DNA of 64,000 nt from Nitrospinota bacterium (GTDB taxonomy: Bacteria > Nitrospinota_A > UBA7883 > JACRGQ01), in contig JAOUMJ010000015.1 of NCBI GenBank assembly GCA_029881495.1, positions 1 to 64,000 on the forward strand. The letters run 5' to 3'. Position numbers and translations under genes: made by a program. This document shows positions 1 to 7,926 of this stretch, one piece after another (positions within the stretch are counted from its first letter, which is position 1; the number at the start of each line of letters is the position of its first letter). Below the pieces are notes generated by a model, which saw only the letters and a program-made list of their open reading frames with translations, was not told where the DNA came from and did no database searches.

Positions 1-315
1 CTGATGCTCGCTAACGGCAAAGGTGTGGCGCAGGATTACAAGGCGGCGGCGAGATGGTACCGCATTGAAGCGGGGAACGGCAACCCGGACGCTCAGTTCA
101 ATCTCGGACTCATGTATCTCTTCGGCATCGGCGTCGATACCGATCATTCTATCGGCGAGAAGTGGATATACATGGCGGGTCAGACGTATGCCGACCAAGG
201 GAGATGGAAGAGGGTACTTGAATCGATCGACGCGATAAAGATATTCAACGATGAGAACCCGCTCGCTAAAAAGTTATACAAAGAGATGTATAACGGCGAA
301 GCAAAAGCGTATTAG
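1..315 (+). CDS. Sel1-repeat/TPR-like protein, C-terminal part
   Basis: The reading frame is open to the left window edge, so the gene begins outside; only the last ~104 codons are here. The segment shows Sel1-like repeat features: A-x-W-Y-x-x-A-G-N-G-N-P-D-A-Q, then the N-L-G-L-M-Y-L-F-G-I-G-V stretch, then a further W-I-Y-M-A helix. Sel1 repeats form alpha-helical solenoids for protein-protein contacts; no enzymatic role can be inferred from the fragment. The tail after about codon 62 departs from the repeat pattern and probably caps the solenoid. A TAG stop is followed by the first copy of a 115-bp repeat. The upstream part could hold a signal peptide or other domains that cannot be seen. 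Confidence 0.8.
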   Translation: MMLANGKGVAQDYKAAARWYRIEAGNGNPDAQFNLGLMYLFGIGVDTDHSIGEKWIYMAGQTYADQGRWKRVLESIDAIKIFNDENPLAKKLYKEMYNGEAKAY

Positions 316-638
316 CTTTTCCCGATTTCCCTGACTCATTAATTTCCATTCTGCGTCCTGCGGACGCACCACAGACTGAAGTCTGTGCTACCGAAGAATT
401 GAGATCCGAAAATCTGCTGGAGAGATCTAACCCAACGTGATGATGGTGGCCCCTTCGCCCCCCTGCTTCAGCGAGGGTGAACTGCAAGGGGGCGGAGTCT
501 GATAATTTCCAGCCTCCGTGTAGCAATCTCTGCTCTTCAACCCGGACTTGATATTACACGTTTCCAGGCATCCTTATGCGCGTTCAATCTATTGTGTTAA
601 TATGTGTACAACTGAACACTTTTAGGAGGAAAAGCTGA
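316..638. other. gene-free stretch with repeat copy 1 and TA operon upstream region
   Basis: There is no convincing gene on either strand. It holds direct-repeat copy 1 (352-466). After it lies about 100 bp that does not match copy 2. On the minus strand, in the mutS2 frame, that part can be read as a diverged gene tail ending in Q-G-G-E-G-A-T-I-I-T-L-G. Then comes the region upstream of the antitoxin gene, including an imperfect palindrome at 604-619 (12 of 16 positions symmetric) that could be the autoregulatory operator. A strong ribosome binding site, aggagg, lies at 624-629. Confidence 0.5.
352..466. repeat. 115-bp direct repeat, copy 1 (contains a duplicate of the mutS2 3' end)
   Basis: By eye it matches 1416-1530 over 115 positions with one mismatch (c460 against a1524). 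It starts with two tight hairpins: gcgtcc-tgc-ggacgc (353-367) and cacagact-ga-agtctgtg (370-387). Its right third is the reverse complement of the last ~12 codons of mutS2 including the stop. The two copies flank the toxin-antitoxin genes in direct orientation. The hairpin part looks like a REP-type intergenic element. The gene-end part resembles the duplicated 3' end made when an element inserts at the end of a gene. Confidence 0.9.
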
Positions 639-887
639 ATGGCGCAATCAACTACCCTGACAGTCCGGCTCGACGCGAAGCTGAAAAACAAACTCGATAA
701 ACTTGCCAATTCTTCAAAGCGCAGCAAATCATTCCTGGCGGCTGAGGCGATAGCAGGTTTTCTTGAACTGAACGAGTGGCAGATAAAGGAAACAAAGGAA
801 GGGATAAAGGAAGCGGATAGCGGGGATTTTGCCACAAACGCGGAAGTAAAAAAAACGTTTGGCAAGCTGACCGGTAATGCGCGTTAG
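639..887 (+). CDS. ribbon-helix-helix antitoxin (CopG/ParD type)
   Basis: An 82-residue protein. Its N-terminus, T-T-L-T-V-R-L-D followed by two short helices and R-S-K-S-F-L-A-A-E-A-I, is the classic ribbon-helix-helix DNA-binding fold. The acidic-basic C-terminal half would wrap the toxin. It should bind and neutralise the ParE-like protein encoded immediately downstream and repress their shared promoter as a dimer. An aggagg site sits 9 bases before the ATG. The stop overlaps the toxin gene by 11 bp, the usual coupling of such pairs. The imperfect palindrome at 604-619 just upstream is a candidate operator. ParD-type and RelB/CopG-type labels are both possible. Confidence 0.88.
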   Translation: MAQSTTLTVRLDAKLKNKLDKLANSSKRSKSFLAAEAIAGFLELNEWQIKETKEGIKEADSGDFATNAEVKKTFGKLTGNAR

Positions 888-1161
888 GTGGACAAGAAAA
901 GCGCTGAAAAACCTTGTTGACGAAGCCGAGTTTATTTCGAGGGATAACCCGCAAGCGGCAAAAAAAACGGCAATCAGGATTCAAAAGGTGATCGAGCATC
1001 TGGAGAAGAATCCTTCGCTTGGGAGGCCGGGTCGTGTTGCTGGCACAAGGGAACTCATCGTTCCCGGCACCCCGTACATAATTCCGTATCGCGTGAACAA
1101 AAAGAACATCGAGATATTAAGGGTCTTCCACACCTCCAGAAAATTACCGGAAGAATTTTAA
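877..1161 (+). CDS. RelE/ParE-family toxin
   Basis: A 94-residue basic protein of typical length for the RelE/ParE superfamily. Family features are the N-terminal W-T-x-x-A-L-x-x-L motif, the helix containing A-A-K-K-T-A, the L-G-R-P-G-R loop, the I-V-P-G-T-P-Y-I-I-P-Y-R-V strand pair and the terminal I-L-R-V-F-H-T-S-R-K. R-P-G-R and the final R-V-F-H-x-S-R favour the ParE branch (gyrase poisons) over mRNA-cleaving RelE, but activity cannot be fixed from sequence. The start codon lies inside the antitoxin gene (11-bp overlap). The pair lies between two 115-bp direct repeats, consistent with acquisition as a small module. Confidence 0.88.
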   Translation: MRVRWTRKALKNLVDEAEFISRDNPQAAKKTAIRIQKVIEHLEKNPSLGRPGRVAGTRELIVPGTPYIIPYRVNKKNIEILRVFHTSRKLPEEF

Positions 1162-1490
1162 TCTCTTTTTTATGTATAGTCTTTGTTCTTAAAGCTGGCT
1201 GGACATCTCTGTATCCCCGCCTTCGCGGGGATTACGCGCCATTATAGAGGGGGTTTTAATTTTCCTGGTGTAACGAAATTGTTTGGTAACTTTTAAATTT
1301 CAAGTAGCACGCTTGTCATAAGTACGGTTTTCTGCCAATTTGCAAAGCGTGGATATTCACTGCTAATACTTATAGTAATTATGCTTAGAGATGATATACA
1401 AGGGAAGTAATACTTTGCGTCCTGCGGACGCACCACAGACTGAAGTCTGTGCTACCGAAGAATTGAGATCCGAAAATCTGCTGGAGAGAT
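1162..1490. other. gene-free stretch downstream of the toxin gene
   Basis: There is no gene here. It contains an 8-bp perfect hairpin, atccccgc-cttc-gcggggat (1213-1232), of the kind found in abundant dispersed REP-like elements; it has no T-run, so I do not call it a terminator. An AT-rich segment (about 1250-1400) shows no structure I recognise. The outer part of direct-repeat copy 2 begins at 1416. Confidence 0.5.
1213..1232. repeat. REP-like GC hairpin
   Basis: A perfect 8-bp inverted repeat with a CTTC loop. Its form, a CCCCGC arm, short loop and GCGGGG arm next to a tacg-type flank, is typical of dispersed palindromic units in many proteobacterial genomes. It could also slow transcription leaving the toxin gene. 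Confidence 0.5.
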
Positions 1491-1530
1491 CTAACCCAAC
1501 GTGATGATGGTGGCCCCTTCGCCACCCTGC
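1416..1530. repeat. 115-bp direct repeat, copy 2 (overlaps the mutS2 3' end)
   Basis: Partner of 352-466. Positions 1491-1530 are the true 3' end of mutS2 on the minus strand, and 1416-1490 are the flank downstream of it with the two hairpins at 1417-1431 and 1434-1451. Lying just past the mutS2 stop, the hairpins may also serve as its transcription end, although no clear T-tract follows them. Confidence 0.9.
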
Positions 1531-3851
1531 GCGGGGGCGGCGGGTGAGAACGATCTTACATAAGATGAGCTTTTCAAGTACTCCTCTATCTTCCCTTTCA
1601 GCGGCCCGCGGCCATGGACGATGCGAACGGTCTCGCTTCCGGCAAGAAGGTGCTTATCGAAAAACTGTTCCATCTGCGTAAGCGACTCTTCGAACGTAAG
1701 GCCGAGGAGCAACAGCTCATACGGCAGATATTCTTCCGATTCATCGACGTGGATCTTCGTCTCTCTCTTTTTCTTCTCGGGCGGGAGTGCGCCTTCCTTT
1801 AAACCGACGACATCGGAGGCGGCAAGGGTCATCTTTATTCCGCCGGACTGAACTTCGACCTTCCCCCCTTCGGCTTTCTTTACGAGTTGGGCCCTTCGGT
1901 CGAGCGGTATTATCCAGACGTTCCCCCCGGCGGGAACATCCTCAAGCGGTATAGATTCCGGCGTTCTGCTCTCCCTTACGATGACGTTCTCCATCTCTTT
2001 CAGCTTTGAGGAGGTCTTCCTTTTGTCCTTCAGCTCCGCCTCCTCCGCTTCGTCTATCATCGCTGAGAGTTTCGTTTTCGCTTTCCTTACTTCGTCTTTT
2101 AACAGCCTTCGCTTTTCGTCTTCGAACGCCCTGGCGTTCCGGTTAGACTCCTCAAGATTGGCGGCGAGCTCCTTTTCAATCCTTTCCGATTCAGCGCGAC
2201 TCCGCTCGTACTCTTCTATGGTTCTGTCGAGCTTGTCCGCCTTCTCCTGAAGCGCCTGAAGCGCGGACTGGTAGATATCCTGCGTGGAATCGAGCATCGA
2301 CTTGGCGCGTTCAATTATCTCTGGCGGGAGTCCGATGCTAGCGGCGACAGCGAGCGGATAGCTGACGCCGGGATGCCCCTTTTCAAGTTTGTATGTAGGT
2401 TTCCCCTCCTGGCTGAAACCCATCGCGCCGTTTACCATCTCCGCGCTCTCCTGCGCCGCTATCTTCAGGTCGGGTAGGTGGGTGGATACGAATACCTTGC
2501 ATCCGATGCCGATGAAGTGTTCGAGCACCGAGAGGGCGAGCGCCGACGCCTGTCGCGGGTCGGTGCCGTTCAGTATCTCGTCGATGATTATCCAGTCCCC
2601 CCGCTGAACGCCGAGGGCCGCTTCCTTTATACCGTTCAACTGCGCGGAGAATGTGGATTCCCCCTCTTCGACCGACTGCTCGTCGCCGACCATCGCGAAG
2701 AGGTTCTTCGTGAACGGGAAGGTTGTCCCTTCTCCGCATGAAGGGAATATTCCGCACGAGGCGAAGACGACGGAAAGGCCTGCGGATTTGAGTAGCACCG
2801 TTTTGCCGCCAGCGTTCGGCCCGGAGATGACGAGCGCCATCTCGTTCTTTGCCATCTCCACGCTGTTGGCGCGGGGATTCTCGCCGCGGAATACCATCAT
2901 CGGATGGGTTATCTCCCTCAATATTATCGAGCCGTCATCGGAGAAGAGCGGTCTCTTCCCCTTGATCCTTATGGAGAACTGCGCCTTGGCGGAGATCGCG
3001 TCGATGCGCCCCATCACGAGATAATTTCTCTCTATCTCGTCATGGTTGTCTTTCAACTGCTGCGCCGCGAGACGAAGGAGACGGTATATTTCCACCTCCC
3101 TTTCGCTTAACGCTTCCTGCAGGGAGTTGTTCTCCCTTATTAGTTCCTGCGGTTCCATGAACGCGGTTTTATCCGACGCCGAAATTCCATGTATTATTCC
3201 GGGGAAGATGTTTTTGTACTCCGCCTTTATCGGGAGGACTATTCTGTCGTTCCTTATGGTGACGTATGTATCCTGGAGTATGTCGACTATCTCCTGCTTT
3301 TTCAGGAAGGAGTCCGCTTTTTCCCTGATATGTTTTTTAAGGGAGTTTATCCGTTCCTCGATTTCAATGAGCGCCGCGCTCGCGGTCGGCTTTACCTTGC
3401 CGTCGTCGCCGAAGGTGGCGTCGAAGAAACCGGCTGTCTCTTCCAGCGGGTTCAGCTCCCCGATGATCTTCATGATCACGCCGTTCTTGAGTGCGGGATC
3501 CGAATGGAAACCGTTCAGGAGTTTAAGCTGTCGCCAGAATGAGATTATTTTTTGTATATCGTCCGGCTCCGGGAGGAGGCCGCGCGATGTTTTCTTGAGA
3601 AGCGAAGCGGGATTTTCCACCGGGGAGGGGAATATGTTTATGCCGGAATTGAATATCTCTCTTAATTCGCCTGTTTCGTCGAGAAGGGTTTCCGCTTCGT
3701 TCCTTGTTTTGGCCGGCTTGAGCGAACGGCAGATATCAGCTCCGGTTTCCGTTTTGCAAAACGAAGCGACCCTCTCGCGAACGTCGTCGAACTCAAGAGC
3801 GCGCGCGGAACGGGCGAAGATACCTTTTTCCCTGACTGATAATGAGTTCAC
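1491..3851 (-). CDS. mutS2: MutS2 family ATPase/endonuclease
   Basis: 786 residues, normal for MutS2. The N-terminal core and lever region is followed by the ATPase with Walker A G-P-N-A-G-G-K-T near residue 345 and the I-I-I-D-E Walker B. A long charged coiled coil (about 510-620) precedes a C-terminal Smr domain. MutS2 dimers act on branched DNA to limit recombination or rescue collided ribosomes, depending on lineage. The start is GTG and overlaps the stop of the upstream 56-codon gene as GTGA. One oddity is the Smr LDLRG motif, which reads E-L-L-L-L-G, while H-G-R-G-P-L-K-G is intact. Loss of the Asp/Arg suggests altered or absent Smr nuclease activity. The gene is last in the infB-peptide-mutS2 run, and its tail lies in a direct repeat. 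Confidence 0.95.
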   Translation of the reverse strand: MNSLSVREKGIFARSARALEFDDVRERVASFCKTETGADICRSLKPAKTRNEAETLLDETGELREIFNSGINIFPSPVENPASLLKKTSRGLLPEPDDIQKIISFWRQLKLLNGFHSDPALKNGVIMKIIGELNPLEETAGFFDATFGDDGKVKPTASAALIEIEERINSLKKHIREKADSFLKKQEIVDILQDTYVTIRNDRIVLPIKAEYKNIFPGIIHGISASDKTAFMEPQELIRENNSLQEALSEREVEIYRLLRLAAQQLKDNHDEIERNYLVMGRIDAISAKAQFSIRIKGKRPLFSDDGSIILREITHPMMVFRGENPRANSVEMAKNEMALVISGPNAGGKTVLLKSAGLSVVFASCGIFPSCGEGTTFPFTKNLFAMVGDEQSVEEGESTFSAQLNGIKEAALGVQRGDWIIIDEILNGTDPRQASALALSVLEHFIGIGCKVFVSTHLPDLKIAAQESAEMVNGAMGFSQEGKPTYKLEKGHPGVSYPLAVAASIGLPPEIIERAKSMLDSTQDIYQSALQALQEKADKLDRTIEEYERSRAESERIEKELAANLEESNRNARAFEDEKRRLLKDEVRKAKTKLSAMIDEAEEAELKDKRKTSSKLKEMENVIVRESRTPESIPLEDVPAGGNVWIIPLDRRAQLVKKAEGGKVEVQSGGIKMTLAASDVVGLKEGALPPEKKKRETKIHVDESEEYLPYELLLLGLTFEESLTQMEQFFDKHLLAGSETVRIVHGRGPLKGKIEEYLKSSSYVRSFSPAAPAQGGEGATIITLG

Positions 3852-4018
3852 TTTGATGATTCGGGGTTTTCAGGCTTTTGTGCCGGATCGCCGTTCGTCC
3901 CTTTTTTTTTGAGACGCTCGGCGGTTTGTCCGTATGCGATGTAGTTAAAAAAGATCGTCAGCTTCACGGCGAGATATATCCCGGCTATCAGGACCGGAAG
4001 CATCCAGGCGCCGTTCAC
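3848..4018 (-). CDS. small single-span membrane protein, 56 aa, unknown
   Basis: I found this gene by translating the gap between infB and mutS2. It starts at GTG six bases after the infB stop and ends in TGA within GTGA, overlapping the mutS2 start by 4 bp. The product begins M-N-G-A-W-M-L-P-V-L-I-A-G-I-Y-L-A-V, a hydrophobic helix of about 23 residues continuing to F-F-N-Y-I-A. A basic patch, E-R-L-K-K-K-G, and a hydrophilic Pro-rich tail follow. Expected topology is one membrane span with a cytoplasmic tail. Tight packing between two co-directional genes and stop/start coupling argue that it is translated. I recognise no family. No clear ribosome binding site precedes it, so it may depend on ribosomes finishing infB. 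Confidence 0.7.
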   Translation of the reverse strand: MNGAWMLPVLIAGIYLAVKLTIFFNYIAYGQTAERLKKKGTNGDPAQKPENPESSK

Positions 4019-4024
4019 TCAAGC

Positions 4025-6337
4025 CTACAGTACCGGGGCGACTTCTTCCTTATGGAAGGTTTCAATCTCGTCCCCGACTTTGATGTCGTTGAATTTGTCT
4101 ATTCCGATGCCGCATTCAAAGCCGTTTTTGACTTCCTTCGCGTCGTCCTTGAACCGCCTGAGAGACGAGATTATCCCTGTGTGGATGACAACTCCGTCCC
4201 TGATGATCCGGCATTCCGCGTTTCTTTTCATGACGCCGGAGACAACCATGCAACCGGCTATCGTACCTATCTTCGAGGCCTTGAACACGTCCCTTATTTC
4301 CGCCTTGCCAAGAACTACTTCCACAAATTTCGGCTTCATCATGCCTTTTACGGATGCTTCCACATCTCCGGTGATCTCGTAAATTATGGTGTACATCCTG
4401 ATCTCAACCCCGGTTTTATCGGCAAGGTCCTTTGCCTTTTCGGTTGGGCGGATGTTGAACCCTATGATGATAGCGTCCGACGCGTCGGCGAGCGATACGT
4501 CGGACTCGGTTACCGCGCCGACGCCGCTGTGTATGACGTGTATCTTCACTTCGGTGAATTCAAGTTTTCCAAGAAGTTCCTTTACACCTTCCACGGAGCC
4601 TTGGGTGTCAGCCTTTACTACCAGCTTAAGTTCCAGCGTTTCCCCTTCGGAAACCATCTCAACGATGTTTTCGAGGCGAACATGCTTTTTATCCAGTCTT
4701 TTTTCGCGGAGCGCGTCCTCCCTTGTCTGCGCAATCTGCCTTGCGCGCCTTTCGTTTTCAACGACGGTGATGACTTCGCCCGGATCGCAGATATCGTTCG
4801 CGCCGAGAAGTTCAAGCGGTGTTGAAGGGCCGGCGGAGTTTATTTTCTGCCCGCTGTCGTTTATCATCGCGCGTATCTTGCCGTGTGTATTCCCCATGAC
4901 GAACGGATCGCCTATCTTCATCGTGCCGGAGGTGATAATGATGGAGTGTACCGGGCCGCGTGTTTTATCGAGTTTTGATTCGATGACCACAGCGTGTCCG
5001 TTCGCGTCTGGTTCCGCCCTCAATTCAAGCACCTCGGCCTGGAGGAGGATCATTTCAAGAAGAGTATCTACACCCGTACCTGCTTTTGCCGAGACGTTGC
5101 AGAAGATGTTCGTTCCGCCCCAGTCTTCAGGAACGAGGCCGTATTTGGTCAGTTCCTGTTTTACCTTTTCCGGCTGAGCGCCAGGTTTGTCTATCTTATT
5201 TACAGCGACGATTATGTTTACGCCAGCCGCTTTTGCGTGGTTGATAGCTTCAACGGTTTGCGGCATCACGCCGTCATCCGCCGCGACGACGAGGACGACC
5301 ATGTCGGTAACCTGCGCGCCTCGTGCGCGGAGGGCAGTGAAAGCTTCATGGCCGGGAGTATCCAGAAAGGTTATCTGTTTGCCAGAAACGTTGATGCTGT
5401 ACGCGCCTATGTGCTGTGTGATTCCGCCCGCTTCTCCGGATGCAACGGACGTTTTCCTTATGGTGTCGAGAAGCGAGGTCTTTCCATGGTCGACATGCCC
5501 CATGACCGTTACGACAGGAGGACGTATCGGGAGGTGAGAGGTGTCTGCCGCCTCCTTTTTTACAACTTCAGTTTCTTCGACAGTTTTTACCTTGATGGTA
5601 TAGCCAAGTTCCTTTGCGATGTCCTGGGCAAGATCGACGCCAAGCGTCTGGTTCACCGTGACAGCGGTTCCTTTCAGGAAGAGTGTTTTGATGATCTCGT
5701 TTACAGATAGGTGCAGCTTGTCCGCGAACTCCTTCACCGTAATAGCCTCGTCGATAACTATCTGCCGGGCCTCTTTCTCCTTTTCCGCCTTTTCTTCCTC
5801 TGCAATGAGCCTTTCAAGCTCACGCATTTCTTCAGACTCTTTCTTTCTCGCTTTAAGATCTTCGACAACCTTTTTCTTGGCGTCTTTTATCTTTTTTCGC
5901 TCATTTTCAGCCGCCTGCCGTTTTTCTTCTTCATCCTTTTTTCTGGTAGCGTCGGAAACCGGTTTTTCTTCGGCTTTTGGCGGAGCTTTGACTTCGACAG
6001 GTTTTACTGCCGCCTCCACCTTTGCGGGCTTTTTGGCCTCGACCGCCTTGGCGGCAGGTTTTTCCTCAGGTTTCTTAATGTCTGTCTCTTCCGCGGCCTT
6101 TGCCGGTTTCGAGGACTTGGCCGCCGCTTTTTTGGCAGTTTTCTTTGCAGCGGTTTTCGCAGCCGGTTTTTTCAGATTTTCCGGAAGTTTTTTGCCAAAT
6201 GTGCCGGCAATTTTCGAAGCTGTTTCGTCGTCTATAGCCGATGCGGCTACCTTATCCTCTATTCCGAGTTTTTTAAGCTCGGCGATAACATCCGCGCTTT
6301 TTAATCCCAGTTCTTTAGCTAGTGCACTGACTCTCAT
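4025..6337 (-). CDS. infB: translation initiation factor IF-2
   Basis: 770 residues. IF2_N module 1 (residues 1-48) is followed by a long Lys/Ala/Glu-rich linker (about 50-190), a second IF2_N module (about 197-248) and the GTPase domain. G1 is G-H-V-D-H-G-K-T at 280-287, G3 D-T-P-G-H at 326-330 and G4 N-K-I-D at 380-383. The beta-barrel and C-terminal fMet-tRNA-binding domains complete the protein. It places initiator tRNA on the 30S subunit and promotes subunit joining. The usual neighbours nusA and rbfA are not adjacent here; instead a small membrane-protein gene and mutS2 follow. The ATG start gives the exact IF2_N beginning, [10 protein letters not shown]. Confidence 0.98.
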   Translation of the reverse strand: MRVSALAKELGLKSADVIAELKKLGIEDKVAASAIDDETASKIAGTFGKKLPENLKKPAAKTAAKKTAKKAAAKSSKPAKAAEETDIKKPEEKPAAKAVEAKKPAKVEAAVKPVEVKAPPKAEEKPVSDATRKKDEEEKRQAAENERKKIKDAKKKVVEDLKARKKESEEMRELERLIAEEEKAEKEKEARQIVIDEAITVKEFADKLHLSVNEIIKTLFLKGTAVTVNQTLGVDLAQDIAKELGYTIKVKTVEETEVVKKEAADTSHLPIRPPVVTVMGHVDHGKTSLLDTIRKTSVASGEAGGITQHIGAYSINVSGKQITFLDTPGHEAFTALRARGAQVTDMVVLVVAADDGVMPQTVEAINHAKAAGVNIIVAVNKIDKPGAQPEKVKQELTKYGLVPEDWGGTNIFCNVSAKAGTGVDTLLEMILLQAEVLELRAEPDANGHAVVIESKLDKTRGPVHSIIITSGTMKIGDPFVMGNTHGKIRAMINDSGQKINSAGPSTPLELLGANDICDPGEVITVVENERRARQIAQTREDALREKRLDKKHVRLENIVEMVSEGETLELKLVVKADTQGSVEGVKELLGKLEFTEVKIHVIHSGVGAVTESDVSLADASDAIIIGFNIRPTEKAKDLADKTGVEIRMYTIIYEITGDVEASVKGMMKPKFVEVVLGKAEIRDVFKASKIGTIAGCMVVSGVMKRNAECRIIRDGVVIHTGIISSLRRFKDDAKEVKNGFECGIGIDKFNDIKVGDEIETFHKEEVAPVL

Positions 6338-6463
6338 TTACCCATCCTTCTTTTGAACGAACCACTATAACATATTTATGCCTCGTGTGAAGGGAGGTTT
6401 AAGTTTAATTAGTTGGCGAATGAAATCCGTTAAAACTGAAAAAGGTGCGTTGGGAGGGGAGTT

Positions 6464-6898
6464 TTATCTGAATTTCATGGCGGCGGAGTTGGCAAGAACG
6501 TCACACCGTTCGTTTTCCAAGTGACCGTTGTGTCCCCTTATCCATTTCCAGGTTATCTTGTGGGGCGAGGCAAGTTTATGCATCTCCTCCCATAGCTCGC
6601 GGTTCTTGACAGGTTTCCTGCCGGCGGTTTTCCAGCCGTTTTTTATCCACCCGGTTATCCATTCAGTCATCCCTTTCTGTACATATTGGGAATCGGTTGT
6701 AACGGTAATGACGGAAGGCTCCTTGATGGTGCGTAACGGCTCAATTACCGCGGTAAGTTCCATAATGTTATTTGTGGTGTGGGGCTTCCCGCCGGAAAAT
6801 TCCTTTTCACCCTCCGGTGTTCTAAGGATGGCCCCCCATCCACCGGGACCAGGATTTCCAAGGCAGCTTCCATCCGCGAAGATTTCAATATTTGGCAT
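6464..6898 (-). CDS. rnhA: ribonuclease HI
   Basis: 144 residues, standard for type 1 RNase H. It cleaves the RNA strand of RNA-DNA hybrids, removing primers and R-loops. The acidic catalytic set is present: D9 in F-A-D-G-S-C, E47 in M-E-L-T-A, D69 in T-T-D-S-Q-Y and D133 in E-R-C-D-V-L-A. The basic W-I-T-G-W-I-K-N-G-W-K handle for substrate binding is also present. An aaggga site lies nine bases before the ATG. It is monocistronic or follows the outer-membrane protein gene upstream, 36 bp away. Confidence 0.97.
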   Translation of the reverse strand: MPNIEIFADGSCLGNPGPGGWGAILRTPEGEKEFSGGKPHTTNNIMELTAVIEPLRTIKEPSVITVTTDSQYVQKGMTEWITGWIKNGWKTAGRKPVKNRELWEEMHKLASPHKITWKWIRGHNGHLENERCDVLANSAAMKFR

Positions 6899-6934
6899 TT
6901 CAATTAGTCCCTTTTTTGCGGTTTAACTACGGGA

Positions 6935-7666
6935 TCAGAAGTCGAAATCAACCTGCAGGGAGGTGAGGTTTGCTTTTACAGGCGACACCATTTCGTCGTT
7001 GTAGCGAACGTAGGCAATGGTAAGGGTGGCCGCTTCTGAAAAGGACCATGCAAAACCGAAGCTGAGCGCGCCGTAAAGAGAGTTTGTGGCCATGTAATCG
7101 ATACCGAACCAGAGTTTTTCGTTTATGTCCGGCATTCTCCTGTCGAATCCGATCATCGTCCCCTGGTTATCGATCTTGCCGTTCCTGTCCTTGAGGAGAT
7201 CCTTGTTGCCTATGAAATATCCCCCGGTGAAACGCCCGATGAAGGAGAAGGTTTTCGCAAAGCCTCCGTAGACGATGTTGTAATCGGTGCGTTGCAGGCG
7301 GAGCCCGAAATCGTAGCCGCCGAAGAAGAGCGCCGGCATGAAGTCGTTAATGGAGCCTTCCGGCGAGACGAATTTCACGTTGAAATATGCCGGATCCTTT
7401 GAGACCTCCCTCAGGTCGACCCCTATCTCTGTCTGCAGGACAACGGCATCGTAAGTGCCAGCCGTAAGGCCGTATGTGGCGGGCAAAGCGCCGCCGCCGC
7501 TTTTGGGAGGGACGAAAAAGGTAGTGTTGTTGTCGATGCCGAGCCGGAAAGTTCCAAAAGGCTGTACGTCGCCAGAAGGTATCCTGATGATGTTCGACGG
7601 CGTGGCGAAGACAGCAGGTGGGAGAATAGTGAGAGCAAGAAAAGCAAGTAAACAACTCTTTTTCAA
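6935..7666 (-). CDS. predicted outer-membrane beta-barrel protein
   Basis: 243 residues starting at a TTG that follows a strong aaggagg site; no ATG is placed correctly. A signal peptide is clear: K-K-S, a hydrophobic core, then P-P-A-V-F-A, cleaved before T-P-S-N. The mature part consists of alternating hydrophobic/polar strands, such as F-G-T-F-R-L-G-I-D and L-W-F-G-I-D-Y-M-A, and ends in V-D-F-D-F. A terminal phenylalanine is the usual Bam-recognition signal of outer-membrane barrels. At this size it would have about 8-10 strands. Substrate and family are not recognisable. Its place between rnhA and a FadL-like gene says only that outer-membrane genes cluster here. Confidence 0.75.
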   Translation of the reverse strand: MKKSCLLAFLALTILPPAVFATPSNIIRIPSGDVQPFGTFRLGIDNNTTFFVPPKSGGGALPATYGLTAGTYDAVVLQTEIGVDLREVSKDPAYFNVKFVSPEGSINDFMPALFFGGYDFGLRLQRTDYNIVYGGFAKTFSFIGRFTGGYFIGNKDLLKDRNGKIDNQGTMIGFDRRMPDINEKLWFGIDYMATNSLYGALSFGFAWSFSEAATLTIAYVRYNDEMVSPVKANLTSLQVDFDF

Positions 7667-7926
7667 AGAGCCTCCTTTTCGGCACAGGACGAAATAGTCA
7701 AGGTTGGTACGTTGATCGTCTTTCGGCCATTACTCATCAATTGAAATAGGTATTCCATATTTTAATATGTTGTATTGTATTTCATGAGTACGGCTGTGTC
7801 AAATCTTTTTAGAGTTAAATATATGGCAGGGATTGTGGCGAAAAACCGAGCCGGTAAAACCGGAGAGGGAGGGGGGGGGAATTCAAATTTCAATCAGGGG
7901 GGTTGTGGCCCCTCTGATATTCATAT
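7667..7926. other. intergenic region with possible terminator of the FadL-like gene
   Basis: About 260 bp without a gene. A stem near 7894-7917 (tcagggggg / cccctctga with one mismatch, 6-base loop) lies just past the stop of the leftward gene at 7927 and is followed on the minus strand by a moderately T-rich run, so it may terminate that operon. The AT-rich part around 7740-7830 probably holds the promoter of the leftward gene at 7666; no clean consensus is visible. Confidence 0.4.

Noticed and set aside
266-526. 86-codon minus-strand frame with a His run
   Set aside because: Lies across repeat copy 1 in a frame other than that of mutS2; low complexity, no ribosome binding site.
3046-3912. 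288-codon plus-strand open frame
   Set aside because: Antisense to mutS2, with Ser/Phe-rich composition typical of a shadow frame and no family features.
4386-5177. 263-codon plus-strand open frame
   Set aside because: Antisense to the conserved GTPase part of infB.
5619-6356. 245-codon plus-strand open frame, Ser/Ala/Phe-rich
   Set aside because: Antisense of the Lys/Glu/Ala-rich linker of IF-2; composition is explained by complementarity.
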